From a virus: a stretch of 50,270 nucleotides of DNA. The stretch covers positions 1-50,270 of the IMG/VR virus record IMGVR_UViG_3300015195_000008; one strand, written 5' to 3'. The stretch's first letter is position 1; each line of letters begins with the position of its first letter. Below the pieces are notes generated by a model that was not told the origin of the DNA, did not search any database, and worked only from the letters and a program-made list of their open reading frames with translations. The position numbers were made by a program, and so were the translations under genes. Shown one piece after another: positions 8,451 through 16,950 of this stretch.

Positions 8451-8951
8451 TTAGATTATCTCTCCGTTGTGCTCTAACTCGGCTAAAACCCCCGAATCAT
8501 AATCCTCGGCTGCAGACTGTACGTGACTGAAAGCTGTGTGGCCTGTAGCGTTCAAGAGACCTAAAATCGCTCTTGACTTGTACAGACGATCGTTCGCCTC
8601 CGGGGGTATCTTAACCAGGATGAGGTCTCCAACTTTAATGACTTCTTCTCCGGCGACTTTCTTTACCTCGACGGCTAAAGCACAGTCATCTCTGAGTTCT
8701 TCCTCATCGACGAGCACATAGTCTCCTGAACGAATACGTGCCTTCAAGTACTGATCGTCTTTCGGCCAGGCATAGGCCCATCCCTTTTCAATCTCTTTGA
8801 TGTACATCTCTGGTTTTTCAAAGGTCGTTTCAACTCGTCTAGGAAGGTACGTCTGGCTAATGAGCTTGATCTGCTCCTCTACGGTACGACGTTCGCCTCC
8901 AACAGCCATGTTCGGCATAGGGGCGTAAACTGGAGCTTTCTCGTCTGACAT
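8451..8951 (-). CDS. Hypothetical protein of the head module
   Basis: 166 residues, acidic, no signal peptide. The central part (SGDYVLVDEEEL, then VAGEEVIKVGDLILVKIPPE) is beta-like. It is start-coupled to the scaffold candidate (TAATG overlap, GGAGG upstream). No family recognised. The position between scaffold and decoration/capsid genes implies a head-assembly role, but nothing more can be said. Confidence 0.75.
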   Translation of the reverse strand: MSDEKAPVYAPMPNMAVGGERRTVEEQIKLISQTYLPRRVETTFEKPEMYIKEIEKGWAYAWPKDDQYLKARIRSGDYVLVDEEELRDDCALAVEVKKVAGEEVIKVGDLILVKIPPEANDRLYKSRAILGLLNATGHTAFSHVQSAAEDYDSGVLAELEHNGEII

Positions 8952-9712
8952 TATTGAATTCCTCCAAGCATCTCTTCAACTTCTTTCTTCGTCATTCCAC
9001 AGCTTGCAGCGATTTCCGCCACTTCACGCATGGACTGAACTTTCTCCTTCGACATCTTAGGCTTCGCGGCTTGATTCGATTCTCTGCCGAATGATCCGCC
9101 GCTACCGGCTGAGTATGCGGGAGGCTCTGCTCCGCGAGAAGTCTTCGTCTTACGGATGACTTTCCCTTCAGCCACGTCTGCAGCAGTCTCAATAGCGTGC
9201 AAAAGCTGCTGTGGAGAGAAGCTTGCAAACACTTCGTCGGTAGTCTCGTTAACGATCTTATCGAACTCTTTGCGAACGGAGGTTGTCATAGGGTTATCGT
9301 CGATGAACTTAGAGATAGCGTACTTAGCTGCCTGCGCTGCGATAGGGATGTACTGCGCCTTAGAGTTAAGCTGTCCTGCGTTGTAGGCCTCTTCTGCAGC
9401 CATGTTGATCGCTTCTGCAATGTCTCCCGTTGCCGCAAGACGATCTTGGATACGATCTTTGAGCGGTTTCGGCTTATCATCGTTTTGAACGGGAGCCGTT
9501 TGATGGAACCCTGCGAAGCGTTGGCTCTTGAGTTCAGCCAGTTCTGCCTTCATATCGGCTAACTCTTTAGCTCTCCGATCGTCCTCCGCCTTAGCTGCTT
9601 TCTTCTCTTCGTCGGCGGCTGCTTTCTTGTCGTCTTCACTCGGTTCAGGAGCAGGTTCGTTAAACAGATCGTCGATGGAAAGGTCTTCGTCTTCCTCTAA
9701 AATACCGGCCAC
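8951..9712 (-). CDS. Putative scaffolding protein
   Basis: 253 residues from a GTG start at 9712, chosen because GGAGG lies six bases upstream; a longer ATG reading begins 10 codons earlier without such a site. The N-terminal ~75 residues are strongly charged and predicted coiled coil (repeats of KKAAADEEKKAAKAEDD type). The middle is helical, and the C-terminus has a basic Ser/Gly linker followed by a helix ending EVEEMLGG. Size, charge pattern and the position between portal and capsid genes are typical of phage scaffolds. Confidence 0.6.
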   Translation of the reverse strand: MAGILEEDEDLSIDDLFNEPAPEPSEDDKKAAADEEKKAAKAEDDRRAKELADMKAELAELKSQRFAGFHQTAPVQNDDKPKPLKDRIQDRLAATGDIAEAINMAAEEAYNAGQLNSKAQYIPIAAQAAKYAISKFIDDNPMTTSVRKEFDKIVNETTDEVFASFSPQQLLHAIETAADVAEGKVIRKTKTSRGAEPPAYSAGSGGSFGRESNQAAKPKMSKEKVQSMREVAEIAASCGMTKKEVEEMLGGIQ

Positions 9713-9713
9713 G

Positions 9714-9980
9714 TTAATCCTCCAGCCACTTAGGCAGTTCAAGTTCGTGTTTCTTATACTGAATTTGGAATGCGTTGATTATAGCTTGTCTTGCGACGAT
9801 ATAGCCTATTCGCGTTCCTTGGTCAAGGTCCCGACTCGTTAGTAAGGTCTGTTTCCATTGCGAGAGTATATCCTTAAACATCTTCCTTGTCAAATTGTCC
9901 CAGACTTTAGACTCTAGGAGATAAGCGATACTATCGCTACTTTCTATCTCCAGAACCTCCCTGTCCACTATCTTGTGCAT
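9714..9980 (-). CDS. Small helical protein between portal and scaffold
   Basis: 88 residues, charged and helical, no family recognised. It overlaps the end of the portal gene by 44 bases, and its own end supplies the GGAGG ribosome-binding site for the scaffold candidate. Such compactness supports it being real and co-translated with head genes. Confidence 0.65.
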   Translation of the reverse strand: MHKIVDREVLEIESSDSIAYLLESKVWDNLTRKMFKDILSQWKQTLLTSRDLDQGTRIGYIVARQAIINAFQIQYKKHELELPKWLED

Positions 9981-11898
9981 TGATGCTCCCTATATCAGTT
10001 TGCTTGAGTACGTGCATAGCCATTTGCTCTTGCTGCTGCTTCTGTTGAGCGATTTGTTGGGCTTGCTGGAGCTGTTCGGCTTCGTCCATCGTTCCGATGA
10101 ACCCGGTTACGTCTGGGTAGTCGAAGGTCTCGTACAGGTTGCGCGTGACGTTGTAGACGTGCTTCATGTTGCTCGAGACCAGAGGGTTCTGAAGGCCCAT
10201 CTGATAGACTGCCATAGCGTCTTGTCTTCTATTCTCTTTGTCGAGAGGTCCTCCCTGCCCGTTTATACCCAAAATGTAGTTTTGTGCGAGGATTTCTCTC
10301 GGAACAGTGACCTGAATGTTCCCTTCGCTCGACGCTTGGAGCATCTGCATCTGATCTTTGCCGTATTTGACGTACAAAAGATGTGTAAAACGCAGAATGT
10401 CTTGCATCCAATCCCTAACCAGGGATATTGTACGGTTCGTTTGCAGCCCTTGCATTGCTGTGTTCTGCTGCATGACCCGGCTATTCTGTTTCCCGCCGCC
10501 TCCAGTTTGAGGAGGAGATCCGCCTGTCTGCGGGGCTCCGATACTGCGGTCTGCCATAGCGATGAGGGAGGCTTCTTCCTGGAAGAGTGCTTGAGGAGGC
10601 TCTCCAAGCTGCAAGAACCCGAAATCGGTAGGCGTATCGACCTCAAACATGACTCCAGGACCGAACCGGCGTGACTCGTTCTCGCCTTTGTTCTTGAAGC
10701 CAGGGGTTGCGTACGTAGACGGGTTCGACGCAATGTCTAACCAGTCGAGTCTTGCGTTTCTTTGGGCGGAGGCTTCTTCTTGAGCTGAGCCAGCGACATC
10801 AGGAACGGAAAATCCGTAAAAACGATTCGGGCGAGGCATAAGAGAGAGAGGAAAGTAGGGACGACCGCCTTCATACTCATAAGGCTTATAACCAGCCATA
10901 GTTTGACTAGTATCATGCACCCATATAAAGTTCTCTTCACAGACTCCGTCTCCATCCATGTCGTACTGACGTGTTAAGACCTGCCAAATCTCTACAGGCC
11001 CTCTGGACATTTTAATGCCTTCAGGAGAAGTCACCGAGTAGTCGCCGATCGCTATCTTTCCGCCGATCGTGTAGGTGAAGTTCCCTCGACTATCGTACGG
11101 GCGCTCATCCTGAGCAGATGACACGTACGACAGAATGGCTTCGACGGCTTCCCTCTTGAAGGTGCCTGCCTCAACCATAGCCCACATGTCGTGTTCGGCC
11201 ATGTAAATCTTACGTGCTACTCCATCAGCTTCTTTAATAGAAGGAGCATAATTAGGAAAAAGAATAAAATCGCGAAGCTCAACTGCAGTGTACTTAACGG
11301 CATCGTATTCCACCTTCTTCACAGTCTGCTTCTGCTTCTTTATGATCGGCTGCCCGTTCTCATCTTCCATCGGCTGTCCGTTCTCGTCCATGACAGGCCC
11401 GTCGATGAGCTGAGTCGTCTCAGAGACTTTCTTCTCCCACATCACTTCCAGAATGGCCGTACCGTCCCGCGCACTAAGCTCAATGCACGTATCTTGAGGA
11501 GCTTTCCACTTGTTGTTTACGTACTCCGAATTGTAGAACTGCTCGACAATGTGCGAGTACTGAGTCGAAATCGCATCGCTACCATGTACCGAATATGGCC
11601 TCGGTATCAGAGTCGATCCAGCGATACGGGCAGACATCTCCTTGACTGCAGTGAAGACAACCGGCACGACGATGTTCGCGCATCCATCCCACGGAGGATT
11701 AGCACGCTCTCCCATCATCTCATACAGGGCATTGCCGTAGTTCAGAGACTCTTCTAAGCCCCCACGGTTCCCCTGGTTCATGTCGATCAACTGCCAAACG
11801 GACTCACCCATCTGCCTCCACTGATCGTCGTCTAAACGACGTACAGGGCGCTCATTGATGGACTCGGGTTGATGCTCCGTAGTCAGCTTATTTTTCAT
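9937..11898 (-). CDS. Portal protein
   Basis: 653 residues from ATG 11898, which overlaps the previous stop (ATGA) and follows GGAAAG; an ATG four codons earlier is possible. The layout fits large podovirus-type portals: an N-terminal segment with NPPWDGCANIVVPVVFTAVKEM, a stem/wing region with VELRDFILFPNYA, later DIASNPSTYATPGF, and a long C-terminal helical barrel ending in a Gln-rich stretch (residues ~610-635). The portal is the dodecameric ring through which DNA is packaged and to which the tail attaches. The terminase lies upstream, separated by the unusual fibre cassette. Confidence 0.8.
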   Translation of the reverse strand: MKNKLTTEHQPESINERPVRRLDDDQWRQMGESVWQLIDMNQGNRGGLEESLNYGNALYEMMGERANPPWDGCANIVVPVVFTAVKEMSARIAGSTLIPRPYSVHGSDAISTQYSHIVEQFYNSEYVNNKWKAPQDTCIELSARDGTAILEVMWEKKVSETTQLIDGPVMDENGQPMEDENGQPIIKKQKQTVKKVEYDAVKYTAVELRDFILFPNYAPSIKEADGVARKIYMAEHDMWAMVEAGTFKREAVEAILSYVSSAQDERPYDSRGNFTYTIGGKIAIGDYSVTSPEGIKMSRGPVEIWQVLTRQYDMDGDGVCEENFIWVHDTSQTMAGYKPYEYEGGRPYFPLSLMPRPNRFYGFSVPDVAGSAQEEASAQRNARLDWLDIASNPSTYATPGFKNKGENESRRFGPGVMFEVDTPTDFGFLQLGEPPQALFQEEASLIAMADRSIGAPQTGGSPPQTGGGGKQNSRVMQQNTAMQGLQTNRTISLVRDWMQDILRFTHLLYVKYGKDQMQMLQASSEGNIQVTVPREILAQNYILGINGQGGPLDKENRRQDAMAVYQMGLQNPLVSSNMKHVYNVTRNLYETFDYPDVTGFIGTMDEAEQLQQAQQIAQQKQQQEQMAMHVLKQTDIGSINAQDSGQGGSGDRK

Positions 11899-12101
11899 AA
11901 AGCTTTCCATTGAGCTGCGCCTACTGTCGAGTCAATGCACATGTACATAGTAGTTACTCCACTGTCTACATATTGCCAAAGGGAGGCATCGCACCACCCC
12001 GAACTAATGTCATCGTTAGGTCCGGGGATAGTAGTCATTGCTTGGCCGTAAGGTACTGAGCGGAGGCCTACTTCATCGGAGTAGCAATAGATTTGAGGCA
12101 T
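11895..12101 (-). CDS. Small hypothetical protein
   Basis: 68 residues with several Trp, Tyr and Cys. ATG at 12101 follows AGGATGG, and the stop overlaps the portal start. No family recognised. It belongs to the same operon as the fibre cassette upstream but has no signal peptide. Confidence 0.6.
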   Translation of the reverse strand: MPQIYCYSDEVGLRSVPYGQAMTTIPGPNDDISSGWCDASLWQYVDSGVTTMYMCIDSTVGAAQWKAL

Positions 12102-12102
12102 G

Positions 12103-13383
12103 TTACCATCCTATGCAGATACCGGCAACTGTATGAGTTGTGCCGCCGTTGTTGACAAAGTTCGCTGCCGTAGTCGTTGGTGCAGGGTTCATGGAGACCG
12201 CCTGAGAGGTCGAGCTGCCCACCACTCCTCCCGTACAATCTGGAGCTGCAGTGTACGCCGTGTTGAAAGTGAGCGTGAATGCGGCTCCTGCCGCTGCTGA
12301 TCCGCTGCCGGTTTCAACATGCAGTCCGCCTAAGCGGGTCCCATTTTGGAAACTCTTGGGGCAAGCTTCCCCACTCGAAATCATCTGCTTACTTCCGTTC
12401 GTTCCTGCGCATTGACTGGCTGTGAGGCCGTTGTTTATGATGTTACCTACAGTAACGGTGCCTGTGTAGGTAGGCGCGTTTGTCTCAGAAACTACTGGGG
12501 TAGTCGTTCCGTTCGTTACCGTTATGTTTCCAGTTCCGGTAACGTTGGTAACCGTACCAGTTCCTATGGGACCGCCTGTATAGTACTCAGTAACGACGAT
12601 AATACCAGAACCGCCTGCTCCGCCTGCAAAACCCGTCGTACCTGCCGTTCCGCCTGTACCTGCTGCACCTACGGCGTAAGCGTACGTAGCTGCAGGGGTG
12701 CTAATAACCGCTTCAATACATGCCCCGGAACCTCCACCAGCGGCGTTGGCCGTAGAACCTTCCGCACCGCCTCCGCCGCCTCCGGTGTTTGTAGCTCCAG
12801 CAATGCCTACCTGATTCGTGTTGTTGCCACTACCGGAACCAGCACCCCCTAAACAAGATGCAGCACCCTGACCGGAGCCTGTAACCGTGCTAGCCGGAAC
12901 GCCGTAACCGCCATTTACAGCATAACCCAACGGTCCTGCTGCAAGCGTGGCAGTTCCTCCTGCCCCGCCGTACCCATTCGAGCTGCCGCCAGTAAAACCA
13001 CCTACTCCGCCTCCTGAAGTTATGAGCGATGTTCCGAAAGTGGTGTTACCGCCATTTCCCCCGTTACCGGCAGTCGCATTGGATCCGCCGCCTCCGCCAC
13101 CGCCTCCAACGGCAAGGACTTTAATCCACTGGACGCCTGAAGGAGTAGTGTAAGTCCCTGAACCCGAGAGGAACTTTTGCGCTGTTGGAGGGCTGCTATT
13201 GCCGCCTGGGCATGCAGTTGTGATTAACGTACTCACGCTATCCGTACAGACTGGACTACTTGCAGACAGTCCTGTAACAGTTGCATTGCGTACAACGATA
13301 TTGTTTACAGGGAAAGCGAAGGCGGGCACTGATATGCTCAGTGCCGCCACTAAAGCGAGGAAGAACCGCTTCCACCTTCTCAT
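12103..13383 (-). CDS. Secreted Gly-rich tail-fibre-like protein (cassette member 1)
   Basis: 426 residues. The N-terminus has a clear Sec signal peptide: basic start RRWKR, hydrophobic core, cleavage site ~AFAFP near residue 24. Residues ~90-270 are Gly-rich with poly-Gly blocks, reminiscent of poly-Gly sandwich tail adhesins. It contains the Cys-pair motif LTASQCAGTNGSKQMISSG followed by EACP, and a C-terminal ~75-residue domain with LTFNTAYTAAPDC and a final GICIGW. That domain recurs in the two genes upstream and resembles gp53-like fibre tips. A signal peptide on a fibre-like protein is unusual: it suggests export to the periplasm or cell surface rather than simple cytoplasmic virion assembly. 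Confidence 0.75.
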   Translation of the reverse strand: MRRWKRFFLALVAALSISVPAFAFPVNNIVVRNATVTGLSASSPVCTDSVSTLITTACPGGNSSPPTAQKFLSGSGTYTTPSGVQWIKVLAVGGGGGGGGSNATAGNGGNGGNTTFGTSLITSGGGVGGFTGGSSNGYGGAGGTATLAAGPLGYAVNGGYGVPASTVTGSGQGAASCLGGAGSGSGNNTNQVGIAGATNTGGGGGGAEGSTANAAGGGSGACIEAVISTPAATYAYAVGAAGTGGTAGTTGFAGGAGGSGIIVVTEYYTGGPIGTGTVTNVTGTGNITVTNGTTTPVVSETNAPTYTGTVTVGNIINNGLTASQCAGTNGSKQMISSGEACPKSFQNGTRLGGLHVETGSGSAAAGAAFTLTFNTAYTAAPDCTGGVVGSSTSQAVSMNPAPTTTAANFVNNGGTTHTVAGICIGW

Positions 13384-13384
13384 T

Positions 13385-14041
13385 TTAGAACCCTATGCAG
13401 ATGACATTGAACACTGCGGCACTCTCGCTACCGTCGAAGATGACTGCAGCAGTCGTGCTCTCTGAGACAACATCGACCGGGATGGGGTTAGGACCTGAGT
13501 TGAACGAGGTCGCGGTGCAAAGAGGTGCAACTGTGTAAGCTGCTCCGAAGGTCACAGTCGCTTCCCAAGGAGTCGTTGCCGAGGTCGTGACCTGCTTGGT
13601 TTCGATGTGGAGACCGCCTGCTCTCGCTCCTGCGATGTAGGTCGTCGGACAGAGTTCGCCACTGGAGACCATCTGCATCGAACCGTTAGTCTGAGCACAC
13701 TGTGATGCGGTCAGACCGTTGTTGATGAGGTTGCCTACCGTTACCGTACCCGAGAACGTAGGGTTCGTAACGGTCGTGATGTTCGGAGTTGCTCCGCCTG
13801 AGCTGAGGATGTTCCCTGAGCCTGTAACCGCTGTTACGGTACCTGCACTACATGCAGACCCCGTAGACACGACAGTCTTGCTAGCATCCGTTGCTAGGCA
13901 CTGTGAAGCCGTGTTACCTGAGAGGTTCAAGGTATTGATAACCGTCGAGTTCGTCGGGGGAGCAGCCAAGGCAGGAGCCGATGCCAATGCAAAAGCTACT
14001 ACTGAAGCTGTTAGGGACTTACGCGCTTGTGCAATGAACAT
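13385..14041 (-). CDS. Secreted tail-fibre-like protein (cassette member 2)
   Basis: 218 residues from ATG 14041, chosen because AGGAG lies nine bases upstream and the signal peptide then begins properly (basic ARK, hydrophobic core, cleavage after ALA near residue 26). Two Cys-pair units occur: NTASQCLATDASKTVVSTG then SAC, and LTASQCAQTNGSMQMVSSG then ELC. The C-terminal domain (VTFGAAYTVAPLC near residue 160, ending NVICIGF) is shared with members 1 and 3. It overlaps the end of member 3 by 23 bases, so the two are translated as a set. It could be a fibre tip, a secreted receptor blocker or a surface protein; the sequence does not decide. Confidence 0.75.
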   Translation of the reverse strand: MFIAQARKSLTASVVAFALASAPALAAPPTNSTVINTLNLSGNTASQCLATDASKTVVSTGSACSAGTVTAVTGSGNILSSGGATPNITTVTNPTFSGTVTVGNLINNGLTASQCAQTNGSMQMVSSGELCPTTYIAGARAGGLHIETKQVTTSATTPWEATVTFGAAYTVAPLCTATSFNSGPNPIPVDVVSESTTAAVIFDGSESAAVFNVICIGF

Positions 14042-14777
14042 TGTACGTTGCTCCTGTCTCGCTGCTGTCAAAAATGGTCACGGCTGTTGTGCTCTCAGAC
14101 ACTATCGTTGCCATTGTAGTGTACGGAGCTGAACTAAAGCAAGTTGCTACGCATAGGGGAGGCGTAGCATAGGGGGTACCGAACGTGAAAGTCCCCTGCC
14201 AGGGAGAGGAGGCAGAGGTCGTAACTTGAGCGACCTGCGTTCGCGTTGTAGATTCGCAGGTAGGACAAGAAACAGTCACGACACCGCCGACTGTGTTGGT
14301 AACGATCGGAGAGTTACCGCTAACTGCTGTGATCGCTCCGCTGCCTGTGATATTGAACAGTACCCGGTTGATCCCGCCACCTGCGGCTAACAAAGTGATG
14401 GGCGTTCCTGTGCCGGTAGTCCCGTCGAGTCTCACTGCTATCATGTCCGCACAGTTGAAGGCATAACTGCCGGGAGTAGAGATGGTCACATTGGGGTTCA
14501 GTCCGTCAGGAGTGACAGTAAGGAGAGCAGGAGTCCATATCTGAGTGCCATGGTACAACCCCTCAACGTGCCATGTCCCACCAATCGCTCCGTTCAGCCC
14601 GACAACACAAGCACTCTGGCCTGTCAAACCTGGAAGGACAAGGAAAGGCCCTGTAGGATGATATGGGTTGCCTGTGATCTGCAGGAAGGCTAAGTCTGCT
14701 GAAGCCATACTCGGGGGCACGACAGAACAAATAAACCCTAAAAAGAAGAGGAAGAGCAGTACGCCCTTCTTAATCAT
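14019..14777 (-). CDS. Secreted tail-fibre-like protein (cassette member 3)
   Basis: 252 residues with a strong signal peptide (MIKKGVLLFLFFLGFI, cleavage near ASA, residue ~26). The middle is beta-rich. The C-terminal ~75 residues match member 2 closely (FTFGTPYATPPLC, then VSESTTAVTIFD, then YNVHC). The start overlaps the stop of the Lys-rich mini-protein at 14774-14887 (ATGA). Cys residues are frequent for a phage protein, consistent with folding in an oxidising compartment. Confidence 0.75.
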   Translation of the reverse strand: MIKKGVLLFLFFLGFICSVVPPSMASADLAFLQITGNPYHPTGPFLVLPGLTGQSACVVGLNGAIGGTWHVEGLYHGTQIWTPALLTVTPDGLNPNVTISTPGSYAFNCADMIAVRLDGTTGTGTPITLLAAGGGINRVLFNITGSGAITAVSGNSPIVTNTVGGVVTVSCPTCESTTRTQVAQVTTSASSPWQGTFTFGTPYATPPLCVATCFSSAPYTTMATIVSESTTAVTIFDSSETGATYNVHCTSA

Positions 14778-14887
14778 TTCTTTTTCGCCTTCGGTTTCAT
14801 ACCCTTTTTCATTGCCATTTCCTCTACCATCTTCATGATCGACATCTTCTTGACGGAGGTACCGCTCTTATGAGGCTTCTTAGGCAT
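14774..14887 (-). CDS. Lys/Met-rich mini-protein
   Basis: 37 residues, about one third Lys, with several Met, ending KPKAKKK. It is coupled to both neighbours: its ATG is 2 bases past the upstream stop and its TGA overlaps the next ATG. No family recognised. The polycationic composition suggests nucleic-acid or membrane binding. A similar 40-residue gene lies two genes upstream. Confidence 0.55.
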   Translation of the reverse strand: MPKKPHKSGTSVKKMSIMKMVEEMAMKKGMKPKAKKK

Positions 14888-14888
14888 A

Positions 14889-15272
14889 TCAGTTACCTAT
14901 ACAGATGACTTCTGCTTGAGTTATTACACTTCCGCTGTAATTATTTACAAGCACCTGACCATTTCCGGGAGGAATTAGCAAATTCAGAACAGGGGTACTG
15001 TTTGAAGAAGAAACTGTGCAGACGGGGTTACCGATATAAGGTACTACGTATGTGAAAACATGGAACGTACTTGGCTGTATGGTTGTCGGGCCAAATGCTT
15101 CAATATGCACAGGCAGGTTATTAGGTGAGTTGTTAAGGTATACCTGCGTATTAGAAACTACTGCGTTCCCAGAGATAGTGAGCTTATGACCCTCTTCAGA
15201 ACTATCCGCAAAAGCAGTTAGAGGAGCGAGAGCTAAGACTGTTGAGAGAATGACTGAAGCAAGTTTTTTCAT
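14889..15272 (-). CDS. Secreted fibre-tip-like protein (cassette member 4)
   Basis: 127 residues from ATG 15272, preceded by AGGAG with ideal spacing; a longer reading to 15317 lacks a site. It has a signal peptide (MKKLASVILSTVLALAP, cleavage near AFA, residue ~22). It lacks the Cys-pair repeat but keeps the C-terminal pattern: FTYVVPYIGNPVC, then a final EVICIGN. It looks like the shared C-terminal domain alone, with its own export signal. Confidence 0.75.
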   Translation of the reverse strand: MKKLASVILSTVLALAPLTAFADSSEEGHKLTISGNAVVSNTQVYLNNSPNNLPVHIEAFGPTTIQPSTFHVFTYVVPYIGNPVCTVSSSNSTPVLNLLIPPGNGQVLVNNYSGSVITQAEVICIGN

Positions 15273-15280
15273 GATATCTC

Positions 15281-16753
15281 CTAAGTTCCTATGAAAACTT
15301 CGCAGTTGCCTACCCATTGGGTTGTAGTACCGCTAACCGCAGTTACCAGTACGACTAAACTATCACCAGCCAATACTGTGTAGGGAGTAATGGATGATGT
15401 GCTGTGGGTTACCCAGGGGCCTCCCTGGGGACTGTCAGGAATAACGACAGAGCCTAAATTAAACGGAGCACTTCCCGAAAATGTCCCGTTGGCTATTCCG
15501 AAACTAAAAGTAGCTCCGCCTAAGCCTGCAGCACTGAGAGGGGTATAGACCGAATTGCCTGCTGCCGCGTCCGTTGCATTGAAGTCCTGGCAAGATATGT
15601 TGATCTCACTGATTACAGCGCCGAGAGGTAGTCCGACAACGCCCCCGTTAATAGCTGCCCACGAAGCAGGAGCATTTACTTGAGCGGATCCAAAACCCGG
15701 TAGGCCTGCATCGACGAGTTTCAACGAAGGAGCGCCGCCGCAAGCCGAACCAGTGTCAATGATTCTACCTCCAGTAGTTGCCCTTAGGCAGTTACCAGGT
15801 GTGAGGTTCGCTCCGTTCAAGTCTGCTGCTCCTAGTTCACCGATGTTGTTGATCGCAACCAAGTCAGTTGAACTACTTGTGTCACGCAGACCGAAGGCGT
15901 TCGCATTGATCCCGGCGACTGTACCGCTGCCCGTTGTACGCAGAATTATGTTGTCGCCAGTATTCGCTACCCAACTAACAATCGCTCCTATCGTCGAAGG
16001 TATATGAAACAGGAGTGCTGTAACTGCCCCGGTAAAGGTAGGAGCGGCAACTATATCCCCAATAACTGCTCCTGTAGTAGGGGCAAAAGTAAGATTCGCC
16101 GAAGGACCTGCTGTTACTGAAGAAACCGCTCCGCCTCCAGCAGCACAAGCCGACCCTGTATCCACTATTCTACCGTTTGTAGATGCTCTCAAACAATTGC
16201 CGGGGGTTAAAGTATTTGAGAAGAATGCGCCAGTAATTGAGAAGTCTTTTGAACTGTCTACAGTAAAGTAAGGAATACTAGAACTGTCAGTAAGAGCGAG
16301 AGCCGTTCCAACGTTGCCGTCTACCGTACAGTTCGTACTGCTAGGGCATGCTAGAAGATTTGAATAACCGCCTGCGGCAGTGCTACCGATCTGAAAAGCT
16401 TGACTCAAGGACCCTGCTCCGACCGCTGAAGTTCGATGAAGAGGTGAAGTAACTGACGACGAAAACGTAGGGGAGTTAGAGAAGTTAAGTCCAACTGCGC
16501 CAGTTGTAGGAGAAGCAGTCAGGTTAGGGTTGGAAGAGGTGACTGAGGAAACTGCTCCGCCCCCACCGCCACAAGCTCCGCCAGACGAGACTAGTTTCTT
16601 ATCAGCGTCTGTCGCTACGCATTGGTTAGGGGTGAGACTCTTCACTCGTACGTTGCCGTCAAAAAACTGGTTATAGGGGTAGTGAGTCACTTGGTCTGCA
16701 GCAACCGAAAGAGGAAGGAGAGCGAATAACGCTAAACTAGCGTATCTCTTCAC
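15281..16753 (-). CDS. Secreted tail-fibre-like protein (cassette member 5)
   Basis: 490 residues. GTG start overlaps the stop of the Lys-rich mini-gene (GTGA). Signal peptide MKRYASLALFALLPLSVAA, cleavage near residue 19. Three Cys-pair units (LTPNQCVATDADKKLVSSG then GAC; LTPGNCLRASTNGRIVDTG then SAC; LTPGNCLRATTGGRIIDTG then SAC) alternate with fibre-like beta repeats and Gly stretches such as GGGGGAVSSVTSSNPN. The C-terminus ends NCEVFIGT, a diverged form of the shared end. It is the largest and first-transcribed member of the cassette. Confidence 0.75.
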   Translation of the reverse strand: MKRYASLALFALLPLSVAADQVTHYPYNQFFDGNVRVKSLTPNQCVATDADKKLVSSGGACGGGGGAVSSVTSSNPNLTASPTTGAVGLNFSNSPTFSSSVTSPLHRTSAVGAGSLSQAFQIGSTAAGGYSNLLACPSSTNCTVDGNVGTALALTDSSSIPYFTVDSSKDFSITGAFFSNTLTPGNCLRASTNGRIVDTGSACAAGGGAVSSVTAGPSANLTFAPTTGAVIGDIVAAPTFTGAVTALLFHIPSTIGAIVSWVANTGDNIILRTTGSGTVAGINANAFGLRDTSSSTDLVAINNIGELGAADLNGANLTPGNCLRATTGGRIIDTGSACGGAPSLKLVDAGLPGFGSAQVNAPASWAAINGGVVGLPLGAVISEINISCQDFNATDAAAGNSVYTPLSAAGLGGATFSFGIANGTFSGSAPFNLGSVVIPDSPQGGPWVTHSTSSITPYTVLAGDSLVVLVTAVSGTTTQWVGNCEVFIGT

Positions 16754-16872
16754 TTCTTTTTAGCCTTTTTCATCTTCTTATTGCTTTCCATATTGAAGGC
16801 CATAGCTTTCCCCATCTTGCCGCCTCCCTTACCGATCTTACCCACTTCTTGAGGCTTCTTTTTCTTCTTCAT
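16750..16872 (-). CDS. Lys/Gly-rich mini-protein
   Basis: 40 residues, starting MKKKKK and ending KKMKKAKKK, with a short central AMAFNM segment. ATG 16872 was chosen because AAGGA lies seven bases upstream. Its stop overlaps the GTG of the next gene. It is the first gene after the terminase and follows a promoter candidate. Probably a small basic DNA-binding or condensing protein, by composition only. Confidence 0.6.
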   Translation of the reverse strand: MKKKKKPQEVGKIGKGGGKMGKAMAFNMESNKKMKKAKKK

Positions 16873-16921
16873 GCCGGTATCCTTCATCACAAAAAGAGGG
16901 AGGGAAGGTATAATCCCCATA

Positions 16922-16950
16922 ATTCTACCACGATTTGTCAATGTTTCCAA
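16922..16950 (-). promoter_or_regulatory. Candidate extended -10 promoter for the fibre cassette
   Basis: Leftward reading gives TTGGAA (16945-16950), a 17-base spacer ending in TGG, and TAGAAT (16922-16927). The TG before the -10 box makes it an extended -10 type. It overlaps the terminase stop and would start transcripts near 16915, ahead of the mini-gene at 16872 and the fibre cassette. The motif GTGGTAGAAT here is echoed at 49315-49324 (GTGGTAAAAT). Confidence 0.5.

Noticed and set aside
9973-10674. Long rightward ORF inside the portal gene
   Set aside because: It is antisense to the portal, Leu/His/Arg-rich, and has no ribosome-binding site. The portal frame explains the sequence.
11191-11757. 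Rightward ORF of 188 residues
   Set aside because: Antisense shadow of the portal gene with an unnatural Leu/Arg/His composition.
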